Of a stretch of 64,000 nucleotides of DNA, positions 22,239-30,840 are shown in pieces; within the stretch, counting starts at the first letter, position 1, and every line of letters begins with the position of its first letter. The notes under the pieces were generated by a model. The model ran no database searches. It saw nothing but the letters and a program-made list of their open reading frames with translations, and was not told the DNA's origin. The position numbers were made by a program, and so were the translations under genes. Origin of the DNA: Spirochaetota bacterium (lineage in GTDB: Bacteria; Spirochaetota; Spirochaetia; Treponematales; Rectinemataceae). The stretch is from assembly GCA_022711355.1 (NCBI GenBank), contig JAKLFE010000006.1, positions 1-64,000 of the forward strand. The letters are read 5' to 3'.

Positions 22239-23247
22239 CCGGCTGGCCCTGCCGAGGCCCGACGACCTCCACGCCCACCTGCGCCGCGGCCCGGCCATGC
22301 CGGCCTACGCCCGCCGCGAGGAGGCCTCCTTCGGCCGGGCCCTCGTCATGCCCAACACGCTGCCGCCCATCGCGTCGGCCCCGGCCCTCGAGGCCTACCG
22401 CCGCGAGATCGCGGCCGCGGCCCCGGGCCTCGAGCCCCTCATGGCCTTCAAGCTCGTCCCGGGCATGGGAAGGGAGGCCGTCCTCGGCTGCGCGGCCGCG
22501 GGGGCCGTCGCCGGCAAGTACTACCCCGCGGGCTCGACCACCAACGCGGCCGACGGGCCCCGCTGCCCGGAGGAGGTCGCGGGCGAGCTCGACGCGATGG
22601 AGGAGGCCGGCCTGGTCCTCTCGATCCACCCCGAGGATCCCGCCGCCCCCGTCCTCGAGCGCGAGGCCGCCTTCCTGCCGACGGTCGAGCTGATCCTCGG
22701 CCGCTGGCCCCGCCTGCGCGTCGTGCTCGAGCACCTCTCGACCCGGGCGGCCCTCGACTACCTCCTCGCCGGCCCGCCGCGGCTCGGGGCCAGCCTGACG
22801 GCCCACCACCTCGTCTCGAGCCTCGACGAGCTCCTCGGCGAGGCCCTCGACCCCCACCTCTTCTGCAAGCCGGTCCTCAAGCCGGCGGCCGACCGCGACG
22901 CGTTGCGCGACGCGGCCTTCCGCGGCGCGGCCCCCGGCCGCCTCTTCTTCGGCTCGGACTCCGCCCCCCACCCGCGCCAGGCCAAGGAGGGCCGCCGCGC
23001 CGCCTCGGGGGTCTACGCGGCCCCGAGCGCCCTCTGCGCCCTGGCGGGGCTCTTCGAGGAGGCGGGGGCCCTGGGGGCGCTCGGGGCCTTCGTCGCGGGA
23101 AGCGGCGCGGCCTTCTACGGCCTGCCGCCCCCCTCGGGATCGCTCGAGCTCGCGCGGGAGGAATGGACCGTGCCCGAGGAGCTCGACGGCTCCGTGCCCT
23201 TCCTCGCCGGGCGGCGCCTTCCCTGGCGCCTCGCCTCCCGGCGCTGA
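22231..23247 (+). CDS. pyrC: Dihydroorotase, class II
   Basis: 338 residues. It cyclises carbamoyl-aspartate to dihydroorotate in pyrimidine synthesis. The metal ligands of the amidohydrolase fold are visible: RPDDLHAHLR, the carboxylated Lys in GKYYPAGSTTN, His in SIHPED, LEHLST, and the catalytic Asp in FGSDSAPHP, in the order of the E. coli PyrC class. The start is a TTG at 22231 that overlaps the phosphatase stop; the conserved DDLHAHL lies 10 residues in, leaving no better start. GGAG (22219-22222) lies 8 bp upstream. Expression is therefore coupled to the phosphatase gene. Confidence 0.93.
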   Translation: MTSRLALPRPDDLHAHLRRGPAMPAYARREEASFGRALVMPNTLPPIASAPALEAYRREIAAAAPGLEPLMAFKLVPGMGREAVLGCAAAGAVAGKYYPAGSTTNAADGPRCPEEVAGELDAMEEAGLVLSIHPEDPAAPVLEREAAFLPTVELILGRWPRLRVVLEHLSTRAALDYLLAGPPRLGASLTAHHLVSSLDELLGEALDPHLFCKPVLKPAADRDALRDAAFRGAAPGRLFFGSDSAPHPRQAKEGRRAASGVYAAPSALCALAGLFEEAGALGALGAFVAGSGAAFYGLPPPSGSLELAREEWTVPEELDGSVPFLAGRRLPWRLASRR

Positions 23248-23275
23248 GATACAGCACCCCCCGAAAGGACGGATC

Positions 23276-23905
23276 ATGAGGACAGCGCTCTGCTTCGGAG
23301 ATTCCAACACCTGGGGCTACGTGCCCGCGAGCGGGGAGCGCTACGCCCCCGAGCTGCGCTGGACCGGCGTCCTGGCGGCCCGGCTCGGGCCTTCCTGGGC
23401 CGTGGTGGCCGAGGGCCTGAACGGCCGCACGACCGTCCTCGAGGATCCCCTCGGCGAGGGGCTGCGGGGCTCGGCCTACCTCGGCCCCTGCCTCCGCTCC
23501 CACAAGCCGATCGACCTCGCGATCCTCATGCTCGGCTCCAACGACCTGAAGAGCCGCTTCTCATTCGGCCCCTTCGAGATTGCCGAGGGGGTCGGCCGCC
23601 TCGTCGAGATCGTCCGGGCCTCGGGCGCCGGGCCGGGGGGTCAGGCCCCCGCCCTCCTCGTCGCCTGCCCGGCGCCCCTGCTCGAGGCGGCCGAGGGCTC
23701 GGGCTCCTTCGCGGGCGGCCGGGAAAAGTCCCTGGGCTTACGGCGGGAGTTCGCCCGCCTGGGGGCCGAGCGGGGAGTCCCGATCCTCTACGTCGAGGAC
23801 TGCGCCTCCTCCAGCCCGCGCGACGGCCTCCACCTCGAGGCAGAGGCCCACGCGGCCCTGGGCGCGGCCCTGGCCCGGGCCGTCCTCGGCCTCTTCCCCC
23901 GCTAG
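23276..23905 (+). CDS. SGNH/GDSL-family esterase, arylesterase type
   Basis: 209 residues with the SGNH blocks in order: block I FGDSNTWGY with the nucleophile Ser, block II Gly in GLNGRTT, block III LGSNDLKSRF with the catalytic Asn, and block V DGLHLEAEAH with Asp and His. The GDSNTWGY start and length match the bacterial arylesterase/acyltransferase group typified by the Mycobacterium smegmatis enzyme. There is no signal peptide, so it acts in the cytoplasm. It starts 28 bp after pyrC with an AAAGGA site and may be co-transcribed; substrate unknown. Confidence 0.85.
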   Translation: MRTALCFGDSNTWGYVPASGERYAPELRWTGVLAARLGPSWAVVAEGLNGRTTVLEDPLGEGLRGSAYLGPCLRSHKPIDLAILMLGSNDLKSRFSFGPFEIAEGVGRLVEIVRASGAGPGGQAPALLVACPAPLLEAAEGSGSFAGGREKSLGLRREFARLGAERGVPILYVEDCASSSPRDGLHLEAEAHAALGAALARAVLGLFPR

Positions 23906-23909
23906 GCGG

Positions 23910-23928
23910 CGGCGCCCGGCGGGCGCCG
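23910..23928. terminator. GC hairpin between convergent genes
   Basis: CGGCGCCC (23910-23917) and GGGCGCCG (23921-23928) form a perfect 8-bp stem with a 3-nt loop in the 55-bp gap between the convergent esterase and peptidase genes. No T-run is present, so a Rho-independent role is uncertain. Confidence 0.4.
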
Positions 23929-23960
23929 GCCGCTGGGTCCGGCCACCTCGGGCCGGCGGC

Positions 23961-25082
23961 CTACAGCCGCACGATCCGCGAGTGGGTGAGCCGCTCGCAG
24001 CCCGCGGCGGTCACCAGGTAGTCGTCCTCGAAGCGGATCCCGCCGAGCTCGGGATGGTAGAGCCCCGGCTCGATAGCCACGACCTGGCCCGCGGCGAAGG
24101 TATCCTCGTTGTCCGCGCGGCTGCGGATGGCCGGGGCCTCGTGGGCCTCGAGGCCTATCCCGTGGCCGAGGGCGTGGGGCATGGCCAGGCCGGCGGCGGC
24201 GAAGACCGCGTCGACGGCCAGGGCCGCGTCGCGGGTCCGTGCCCCCGGCTTGATCGCGGCCGCCGCCGCCTCGCGGGCCGCGAGGACGAGCTCGACCATG
24301 CGCTCCCGCTCGGGGCCGAGGCTCCCGCGCAGGAAGCTCATCGTCACGTCGGTGGTGTAGCCCTCGAGCTTGAGGCCGAAGTCGAGGATGGACATGCCCG
24401 CGGAGCCGAAGGGCCCCGGGCCCCAGGCGGGGAAGGCGTGGATGCCGAAGCTCCGCGCCGGGCCGGCGGCTATGGTCTCGAAGCCCGTGCCCTCGCAGCC
24501 CAGGGAGCGGCACTCCCGCTCGATGAGGAGGGCCAGGTCGGCCTCGGTCGCGGCCTTCCCGCCCCGGACCGCCGCCTCGATCGCGTCGATCAGGCGGTCG
24601 GTGAGCTCCGCCGCGCGGCGGTAGAGGGCGATCTCCCCGGCGTCCTTGACCGCCCGCATCCCGCGCAGGGCCTCGCCGGCCCCGCCCTCGCGGCAGACCA
24701 GGTCGTAGTCCGGCAGGCCCTCGACGTAGTCGACGTAGCGGGGGTAGGGCGTGGCGGCGGGCAGCTCCACGCGGGAGCCGCGGGGCAGGCCCAGGCCCGC
24801 GGCGATCTCGCCCAGGGCGCGGATCGGCTTGCGCTCGAAGTCCGAGTAGGCGCGGATCTCGTCGGCCTGGGCCAGCTCGCGCGCCATGTTGAGGTCCCAG
24901 GCGACGAGGACCGAGCGCCCGTCCGCGGCGATCACGAGGAGGGCGTCGCCGGGCTGGCCGGTCAGGTAGCGGATGCCCTGGTCGCGGCGGCCCTCGGTGT
25001 CCTCGAAGAGGGCCGCCGCGAGGCCCTCGGCCTCGAGGGCCTGGGCGACTCGCGCCCGCCTGACGGCGTGGGGCCGGCTCAC
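23961..25082 (-). CDS. M24-family Xaa-Pro peptidase
   Basis: 373 residues. The creatinase-like N-domain (ALFEDTEGRRDQGIRYLTG) is followed by the pita-bread fold with all metal ligands visible: Asp in LDFGLKLEGYTTDVTMSF, His in LGHGIGLEAHE, Glu in AIEPGLYHP and Glu in IRFEDDYLV. It should remove N-terminal residues preceding proline in the cytoplasm. The chosen GTG (25082) overlaps the stop of the HEAT-like gene (GTGA), indicating translational coupling; the open frame continues upstream only within that gene. Coupling of a peptidase with an exported repeat protein and a lipoprotein is unusual and unexplained. Confidence 0.88.
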   Translation of the reverse strand: MSRPHAVRRARVAQALEAEGLAAALFEDTEGRRDQGIRYLTGQPGDALLVIAADGRSVLVAWDLNMARELAQADEIRAYSDFERKPIRALGEIAAGLGLPRGSRVELPAATPYPRYVDYVEGLPDYDLVCREGGAGEALRGMRAVKDAGEIALYRRAAELTDRLIDAIEAAVRGGKAATEADLALLIERECRSLGCEGTGFETIAAGPARSFGIHAFPAWGPGPFGSAGMSILDFGLKLEGYTTDVTMSFLRGSLGPERERMVELVLAAREAAAAAIKPGARTRDAALAVDAVFAAAGLAMPHALGHGIGLEAHEAPAIRSRADNEDTFAAGQVVAIEPGLYHPELGGIRFEDDYLVTAAGCERLTHSRIVRL

Positions 25083-26245
25083 GGGATGGCCGCCTGGGCG
25101 GCCTTGGCGGCCGAGATGATGCCGCCCGACCATTTGTCGTTGTTGGCGACCAGGAGGAGGGCGGGCTTCACGATCCGGTTCTTGCTCGCTGCCGCGTTCT
25201 CGATGGCCGCCTTGGCCATGCGGTTGCGGGCCTCGCTGCCCAGGCCGGCGCGCTGCTCGTCGTTGAGCTTGAGGATGACGTCGCGCAGGACCGCGGCGGC
25301 CTCGTCGCCCCCGTTGGCGCCGAGGGCCTGGAGGGCGAGGAGCCGCTCCTCGTCGTCGTAGCCCGAGGCGTAGGAGGCGGCGCAGCCCTCGACCGGCCCG
25401 GGCCCCGAGGCCTTGTAGGCGACCAGGGAGCGGAGGGCGAGCTTGCGCAGCTCGAGGAGGGCGAGGGACTCGGCCTTGTCGCGGCCGGAGCGCTGGTGCC
25501 CCATCCGCAGGGCCTGGAGGGCGGCCTCGGACTTGCGCGGGACCGGGGCCTTCGAGGCGATCTCGGCCTTGAAGGCCCGCACCATCCGGGCGGGGGTCTC
25601 CGCGGCGAGGAGGGCGACGATCCGGTCGGTGGGGTCCTCGGCGATGTTCGGCAGGGAGCGCTCGGCCTGCTGGCGCACGCGCTGCGAGTACCAGCCCTCC
25701 GAGGCGAAGAAGACCGGGGCGAAGCCGCGCTCGTCGCGGAGCTTCTCGAGGGCGAGGATGGCGCCGAAGGCCAGCTTCTCGCCTGAGTCGGCGTCGGGGC
25801 TGGGCTGGAGGTTGAGGGACTCCAGGAGGAGGGCGATCCGCTCGGCGTAGGCCAGGGAGCGGGTCTTGCCCAGGGCGACGAGGGCCTCGGAGCGTGCGAG
25901 GGGATCGTCGAGCTGCTCGACCGCGGCCCAGAGCAGGGGGGCGGCCTCGGCGTACTTGTAGTCGCCCAGGGCGGCGGCGAGGTCCCGGGCCATGCGGCCG
26001 AGGAGCTCCTTCTCGGAGGCGGCCGTGTAGTTGGCCTCGTCGGCGAGGAGCTTGCCCAGGGCCTCGGCGAGGACGGGGGCGGTCTCCCGGTCCCCGAGGC
26101 GGACGAGGTCGAGGACGGCCGCCTGCTTCTGCCGCAGGCCCTCGGCCTCGAGGTAGATGCGGCGATAGACCTCGGTCGTCTCGTCGGCCCCGAGGCCGGC
26201 GGCGGCGAGGGCGATAAGGAGGGCGATCAGGGCGTGGCGCTTCAT
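25079..26245 (-). CDS. Exported HEAT-repeat-like protein
   Basis: 388 residues from ATG 26245 with GGGAG upstream; an alternative ATG at 26266 overlaps the stop of the lipoprotein gene. A short signal peptide (MKRHALIALLIALAAAGLGA) precedes a protein built almost entirely of paired helices with HEAT-like spacing (APVLAEALGKLL, RSEALVALGKTRS, EERLLALQALGANGGDEAAAVLRD). It is probably periplasmic and a binding scaffold. It lies between the lipoprotein gene and the M24 peptidase gene, overlapping the latter by 4 bp. No catalytic motif is visible. Confidence 0.75.
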   Translation of the reverse strand: MKRHALIALLIALAAAGLGADETTEVYRRIYLEAEGLRQKQAAVLDLVRLGDRETAPVLAEALGKLLADEANYTAASEKELLGRMARDLAAALGDYKYAEAAPLLWAAVEQLDDPLARSEALVALGKTRSLAYAERIALLLESLNLQPSPDADSGEKLAFGAILALEKLRDERGFAPVFFASEGWYSQRVRQQAERSLPNIAEDPTDRIVALLAAETPARMVRAFKAEIASKAPVPRKSEAALQALRMGHQRSGRDKAESLALLELRKLALRSLVAYKASGPGPVEGCAASYASGYDDEERLLALQALGANGGDEAAAVLRDVILKLNDEQRAGLGSEARNRMAKAAIENAAASKNRIVKPALLLVANNDKWSGGIISAAKAAQAAIP

Positions 26246-26262
26246 GGTTCTGGCTCCCTTGC

Positions 26263-27162
26263 TCATTCGTAGTAGGTCTCGGTCCTCGTCTCCTCGCGGA
26301 GCGCGTACTCGTAGCTCCGGGAATCGCGGACCGCGCCGCCGCCGTCGAGGGTGGCGCTCTTCAGGACGGCGCCGGCCTCGCCGTAGGTATAGCTCGTTTT
26401 CGAGGCGAGGGAGCCGTCGGCCCGCCTGGTCTCGATCGCCTCGGGGCCGGAGGCCTTGCCGTAGAGGTACAGCTCGACCTTCTGCGTCGAGCCGTCGGCG
26501 GCGAGGTAGGAGCGCTTGGCGACCCGACCGTCGGGCAGGCGCTCGAGGAGGATGGAGCCGGTCGCGGCCCCTCCCGAGCCGCGCATCTCGATGGCCTTCT
26601 CGGAATAGAGGGTGAGGGCCCGGAGGGCGCCCGAGCCGTCGAAGGCCCGCCACTCGGTCTTCTGGCCCGCGGCGTCGTAGGCGTAGCTCGAGGAGGACTG
26701 GGCCTGGCCCCGGGCGTCGAGGGCCCGCTCGGAGAGGAGCCGGCCCGCGGCGTCGTAGGCGAACTCGCGGCGGAGCTTGAGCTTGCCCTCGGCGTCGAAG
26801 ACGGACTCGGCGGACTTGCGGCCGTCCTTCCACTCGCAGGCGAGGCGCTCGATCGGCTCGGGCCGGGCCGCGTCGTAGGTCAGGGCCTCGAGGAGCCTGG
26901 TTTTGGAATCGTCGTATTTGTATACGATGTACTCGTCCAGGAGCCCGTCCGCGTAGAACGAGGATTCCTTGACGAGGACGGGGACCTTGACCGTGACGGT
27001 CCGCTGCTTGGCCACCTTGGCGGGGGCCTCGGCCGGCCAGTCCGACTCCGAGGCGGCGCTCGCGGCGTCGGCCTCGGCGGGGGGGGCCGCCGTCGCGCAG
27101 GACGAGAGGGCGAGGGCCGCCCCCGCGAGGAGGGCGCAGCCGCGGAGGAGGGAACGCTTCAT
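26263..27162 (-). CDS. Lipoprotein with YD/RHS-like repeats
   Basis: 299 residues. The signal peptide ends in a lipobox, ALSSC, and is followed by an Ala/Glu-rich linker. The rest contains repeated tyrosine-aspartate segments (REFAYDAAGRLLSERALDARG, SYAYDAAGQKTEWRAFDGSG, SYTYGEAGAVL) that resemble the YD repeats of RHS and MORN-like surface proteins. It should sit in a membrane facing the periplasm or surface. It is the first gene of a coupled set with the HEAT-like protein and the M24 peptidase, and has a good AGGAGG site at 27166-27171. Confidence 0.75.
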   Translation of the reverse strand: MKRSLLRGCALLAGAALALSSCATAAPPAEADAASAASESDWPAEAPAKVAKQRTVTVKVPVLVKESSFYADGLLDEYIVYKYDDSKTRLLEALTYDAARPEPIERLACEWKDGRKSAESVFDAEGKLKLRREFAYDAAGRLLSERALDARGQAQSSSSYAYDAAGQKTEWRAFDGSGALRALTLYSEKAIEMRGSGGAATGSILLERLPDGRVAKRSYLAADGSTQKVELYLYGKASGPEAIETRRADGSLASKTSYTYGEAGAVLKSATLDGGGAVRDSRSYEYALREETRTETYYE

Positions 27163-27200
27163 AGGGACCTCCTGGGGGATCGAAGGGGGAAACAGGGAAA

Positions 27201-27228
27201 ACTATAGCGGAAACGCGCGGAAGGTAAA
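27201..27228 (-). promoter_or_regulatory. Promoter of the lipoprotein/HEAT/peptidase operon
   Basis: Minus strand: TTTACC (27228-27223), 16-bp spacer, TATAGT (27206-27201), then about 38 bp of leader with an AGGAGG ribosome site before the start at 27162. Confidence 0.55.
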
Positions 27229-27266
27229 GGCCCTCCGCGCCGCTATCCCCCCACCCCGGGCCTCCC

Positions 27267-28916
27267 CTAGTCGGCCCGCGGGAGGCCCTCGATGGCCCGG
27301 CTCACCTGGGCGATGCTCCGGACGTTCTCCTTCCCGATGGACTCGAGCTCGCCGAAGCCCGCGGCGATCCGCTCGAAGGAGGCGAGGACCCGGTCGATGT
27401 CCTGGGCGTGCTCGCCCAGGGCCGCGCCGAGGGTGCCGAGCTTCTCGAGGCCCGCGCTGGAGCGTTCGGCGATGCCCTTGACCGCGGCCTCGATCTCCAC
27501 CGAGGCGTCGCGGATCCCGACGACCGCCTTCGTGATCTCGCCGACCCCGCCGCGGATCTCCGCGAGGGCGTTGAAGACCCCGCCCATGCCCTCCTCGACC
27601 TCCCGCGCCTCGACCGAGATGCGCCGGAAGGAGTCGCTCGCCCTGCGGTTGACCTCCCCCGCCTGGGCTATGTCCACGGCGATCTCCTTGAGGGTCCGGC
27701 TTATCTCGGCGGCGTTCCCGCTCGTCTGCTCGGCGAGGGCCCTGATCTCGTTGGCCACGACCGAGAATCCCTTGCCGTACTCGCCCGCGTGCGCCGCCTC
27801 GATGTTGGCGTTCATGGCCAGGAGGTTGGTCTGGCTCGAGATCTTCTGGATGATCTTGCCGATCTCGGTGATCGCGTTCGAGGAGCGCGCGATCTTCTCG
27901 ATGGAGGCGAGGGCCCGGCCCATCTCCTCCATCCCGCTCTCGGTCACGGAGCGGAGGCCGGACAGCCTCGCGCGCTTCTCCTCGGAGCCCGCGGAGACGT
28001 TGTCGATCGTCGCGTTGATCTCCTCGATGGCCGAGCTCGTCTCGAGGAGGTCGGAGGCATGGTCCCTCGTGCGGTCGAGGGCGGAGCGCCCGAAGGCCTC
28101 GATCTCCTCGTTGCCGGCCCGCGCCTCGCCCATGAGCTCGGAGAGCCGGGCGAAGCCGGCCTTGAGCCCCGCGAGCCTGGTCCCCGACTCGCCGACGCGG
28201 CCGCGGTTCTCGCCCGCGATCCCCAGGAGCTTGTCGCCGACGGCCATGCCCTCGCGGATCGAGCGGACGAGGCCGCCGAGCTCCTCGATCCGGGCGCGGT
28301 TTTTCTCGGCCTCGGCCCGGGCGAGGGCGACGAAGCGCTCGACGCTCTTGATGATGAGAGCCCCGATGAGGCCGGACATGGCGAAGAAGAGGAAGATGAA
28401 GAAGAGGGCCAGGGCGGCGCCCGCGCCGGGATCCCGGGGGCGGACGCGGAGGAGATAGAAGCCGAGGACGATGAGGAAGGAGGAGCCGGCGACGAAGCCG
28501 GGAAGGGCGGCCTTGAGCCCGATGAGGCAGGCCATGAGGACGGCGAACTCGAGGAGGAAGGCCAGGGAGTAGAGCTGGTAGTAGTGCCGATATTCCTGGA
28601 GGACCACGAGGCCGGTGAAGACGGCGAGGGTGGCCGCGAGGAGGAGGTTCGAGGCCAGGCGCTGGCGGCCGCCACGGAGGAAGAGGAGCACCAGGCCGAG
28701 GAGGAAGGCTGCGCCGAGGCGGAAGGCCGCCTCGAGGGCGCCGAGGCCCCGGATCGCCATGAGGATGGAGGGAATGAGGTCGGCGAGGAAGAGGATGCCC
28801 GCGAGGGCGAGGGTATAGGTCGCCTTGGAGCGGATCAGGATATCCGCCCCCTCGTAGCGCTTCAGGAATCGCTCCGTTACGGACGCCGCGAAGGGTGTCC
28901 GGCCAGCATCTGCCAT
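27267..28916 (-). CDS. Methyl-accepting chemotaxis protein with integral-membrane sensor
   Basis: 549 residues. About six hydrophobic segments lie in the first ~200 residues ([50 protein letters not shown]) with short loops only, so there is no classical periplasmic ligand domain. The cytoplasmic part is a long coiled coil with the signalling tip [40 protein letters not shown], shown here as consecutive pieces [16 protein letters not shown] and [16 protein letters not shown], which contacts CheA/CheW. No HAMP domain is obvious. The start at 28916 follows a GTGGAGG site. It stands alone between the lipoprotein operon and sdpR. Confidence 0.9.
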   Translation of the reverse strand: MADAGRTPFAASVTERFLKRYEGADILIRSKATYTLALAGILFLADLIPSILMAIRGLGALEAAFRLGAAFLLGLVLLFLRGGRQRLASNLLLAATLAVFTGLVVLQEYRHYYQLYSLAFLLEFAVLMACLIGLKAALPGFVAGSSFLIVLGFYLLRVRPRDPGAGAALALFFIFLFFAMSGLIGALIIKSVERFVALARAEAEKNRARIEELGGLVRSIREGMAVGDKLLGIAGENRGRVGESGTRLAGLKAGFARLSELMGEARAGNEEIEAFGRSALDRTRDHASDLLETSSAIEEINATIDNVSAGSEEKRARLSGLRSVTESGMEEMGRALASIEKIARSSNAITEIGKIIQKISSQTNLLAMNANIEAAHAGEYGKGFSVVANEIRALAEQTSGNAAEISRTLKEIAVDIAQAGEVNRRASDSFRRISVEAREVEEGMGGVFNALAEIRGGVGEITKAVVGIRDASVEIEAAVKGIAERSSAGLEKLGTLGAALGEHAQDIDRVLASFERIAAGFGELESIGKENVRSIAQVSRAIEGLPRAD

Positions 28917-29014
28917 CGGGCTGCCTCCACAAGGTTGTTTTACTCCTAGTCTATGGAGGCGGCCGGGGAAATACAGGGTCTAGCCTCGATAAAGCGGCGC
29001 GATCCGGGCGGAAC

Positions 29015-29043
29015 TTGACGAAAGCCGGCCTTCTTGTTATTTT
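29015..29043 (+). promoter_or_regulatory. sdpR-sdpI promoter
   Basis: TTGACG (29015-29020), a 17-bp spacer and TATTTT (29038-29043) precede a ~35-nt leader with AAGGAGG. Between -10 and the ribosome site the repeated TCGAA/ATCGAAG motifs (29052-29073) could bind the ArsR-type repressor. Confidence 0.6.
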
Positions 29044-29083
29044 GATGTTTGTCGAAATATCGAAGCATCGAAGGAGGGGCTGC

Positions 29084-29386
29084 GTGAACGAGGTCTTCAA
29101 GGCCCTGTCCGACCCGACGAGGCGGAGGATCCTCGAGCTGCTCAAGGAGGGGAACCGCTCCGCCGGGCAGATCGCCGAGGCCTTCCCGATCGGGAAGCCG
29201 GCGGTGAGCCACCACCTCGCCCTCCTCAAGGCCGCCGACCTCGTCCAATCCGAGCGCGAGGGGCAGAGCATCATCTACTCGCTCAACACGACGGTCTTCC
29301 AGGAGCTCCTCTCCTGGGTCTACAAGCTTCGAGGCACTGAAGCAGAGCCCGGAAACGCCTTCGGAGGAACACATGAAACGCGATAG
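29084..29386 (+). CDS. ArsR/SdpR-family autorepressor
   Basis: 100 residues from a GTG preceded by AAGGAGGGG at 5 bp. The winged-helix core reads FKALSDPTRRRILELLKEGNRSAGQIAEAF, then the recognition helix GKPAVSHHLALLKAADLV, and EGQSIIYSLN in the wing; no ArsR metal-binding cysteines are present. The SdpR type is assigned because the next gene, overlapping by 14 bp, is an SdpI homologue. In Bacillus subtilis SdpR represses sdpRI and is sequestered by membrane SdpI when SdpI binds the SdpC toxin. No sdpC-like toxin gene is adjacent here. Confidence 0.85.
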   Translation: MNEVFKALSDPTRRRILELLKEGNRSAGQIAEAFPIGKPAVSHHLALLKAADLVQSEREGQSIIYSLNTTVFQELLSWVYKLRGTEAEPGNAFGGTHETR

Positions 29387-30011
29387 AGTGGGCATGGCGG
29401 CGGCGATCCTCTCCCTGGCCGGCACGATCGCCGCCTACCCCTTCCTCCCCGCGACCGTCCCCCTCCACTGGGACTTCGCGGGCAGGGTCGATTCCTGGGG
29501 GCCCCGCTGGAACATGCTCTGGCTCGGCGCCCTCCCCCTGGCGACCGCCCTACTCCTCCGCCTCCTCCCCCGCCTCGATCCCCGCCGCGCCTCGTACGAG
29601 CGCCACGCGCGGGCCTACGCGATCATCGGGCGCCTCATCGTCCTGGCCCTCGCGGCGATCGCCTGGGTCGCGATCCTCGCCGCCCTCGGCCTCGGCCTGG
29701 ATGTCGGGGTCCTGGTCCGCCTCCTCCTCGGCCTCCTCTTCGTGGGCCTGGGCAACTTCATGGGTACCCTCAAGCCCAACTACTTCGTCGGCATCAAGAC
29801 GCCCTGGGCCCTCGCCGACGACGAGGTCTGGCGCCTGACCCACCGCCGCGGCGCCCTCGTCTTCGTCGCCCTGGGCGCCCTCTTCATCCTCTCCCTGGCC
29901 ATCCCGGCGGGCCGTGCCCTCGAAGCCCTCGTCCTCGCCTCGACCCTGGGCGGCGTCGCCTACCTCTACCTCTACTCCTACCTCTGCTGGCGGCGGATCA
30001 GGCGAGCATGA
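29373..30011 (+). CDS. SdpI-family membrane immunity/signal protein
   Basis: 212 residues with about six membrane helices. It begins with a DUF1648-type segment (YPFLPATVPLHWDFAGRVDSWG), followed by the SdpI domain with LLLGLLFVGLGNFMGTLKPNYFVGIKTPWAL, here in pieces GLGNFMGTLKPNYFVGIKTP, the family hallmark. Its start lies inside the end of sdpR, so the two proteins are made together. In the known system SdpI both protects from a toxin and captures the repressor at the membrane. The 3' end overlaps the convergent racemase gene by 14 bp. Confidence 0.88.
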   Translation: MKRDRVGMAAAILSLAGTIAAYPFLPATVPLHWDFAGRVDSWGPRWNMLWLGALPLATALLLRLLPRLDPRRASYERHARAYAIIGRLIVLALAAIAWVAILAALGLGLDVGVLVRLLLGLLFVGLGNFMGTLKPNYFVGIKTPWALADDEVWRLTHRRGALVFVALGALFILSLAIPAGRALEALVLASTLGGVAYLYLYSYLCWRRIRRA

Positions 30012-30690
30012 AGCCGGCGGCGGCCCGGGCGTGGAGGGCGGTCGTGTCCCAGTAGGGCAGGTCGAGCTCCCCCTCCTTCATGGCCAGGGGCAGCTCCGTG
30101 CAGCCGAGGACGATCCCCTCGGCGCCGGCCGCCCCGAGGCCGGCCGCCACGCCGCGCAGGGCGGCCCGCGACTCCTCCGTGATGATCCCCCGGCAGAGCT
30201 CCTCGAAGATGATCCGGTTCACGAGCGCCCGCTCGGCGGGGGGAGGCACGATCGCCTCGATGCCGTGCCGCTCGCGGAGCCGGTCGCGGTAGAAGCCCCA
30301 CTCCATGGTGTAGCTCGTGCCCATGAGGCCGACCCGGCGGGCCCCGCGGGCCTTCGCGGCCTCGGCCGCGGCGTCGGCTATGTGGAGGAGGGGGATGCCA
30401 GCGGCCGCCTCGAGCTCGGCCGCGAAGCGGTGCATCGTGTTCGTCGCGACGAGGAGGGCCTCGGCCCCGCCCCGGGCGAGGCGGCGCGCCTCCCCGGCGA
30501 GGGCCTCGCCGATCTCCTCCCAGCGCCCCTCCCCCATGCGGGAGGCATACCAGGAGAAGTCCACCGAGGCCAGGAGGATCCGCGCCGAGGCAAGGCCCCC
30601 GAGCTTCCGGGCCACCTCCTCGTTCAGGATCCGGTAGTACTCGACCGTGGACTCCCAGCTCATGCCGCCCAGGATACCGATCAGCCGCAT
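29998..30690 (-). CDS. Aspartate/glutamate racemase-family protein, YgeA type
   Basis: 230 residues. IGILGGMSWESTVEYYRILNE, ARILLASVDFSWY, VGLMGTSYTMEWGFY and RIIFEELCRG closely follow E. coli YgeA. The two catalytic positions are a Thr in VATNTMH, where two-Cys racemases have CNT, and a Cys in VLGCTELPL. This Thr/Cys pair is the atypical site described for the E. coli L-Asp/Glu racemase, so the enzyme is probably active on L-amino acids. It may supply D-amino acids for the cell wall or their turnover. It is monocistronic, and its 3' end overlaps sdpI. Confidence 0.85.
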   Translation of the reverse strand: MRLIGILGGMSWESTVEYYRILNEEVARKLGGLASARILLASVDFSWYASRMGEGRWEEIGEALAGEARRLARGGAEALLVATNTMHRFAAELEAAAGIPLLHIADAAAEAAKARGARRVGLMGTSYTMEWGFYRDRLRERHGIEAIVPPPAERALVNRIIFEELCRGIITEESRAALRGVAAGLGAAGAEGIVLGCTELPLAMKEGELDLPYWDTTALHARAAAGFMLA

Positions 30691-30787
30691 CGTCGCCCCC
30701 TCGCCCCATGATCGCGGGAACTAGGCCCCGCCGCATCCCCATCGGATTGTAACACCTGTACATTTTCAACTACAGCTACAAAAGACA

Positions 30788-30796
30788 TGGTATAAT
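30788..30796 (+). promoter_or_regulatory. Extended -10 promoter of the diacid-sensor gene
   Basis: TGG-TATAAT is a consensus extended -10 element in an AT-rich stretch 44 bp before the start codon. No good -35 lies at 17 bp; TTCAAC at 30765 is 20 bp away, which suits an extended -10 promoter. Confidence 0.55.
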
Positions 30797-30840
30797 GTAT
30801 CCATAATACTTAAGTCCCCTCCTTGGTCGAAGGAAAGGAT

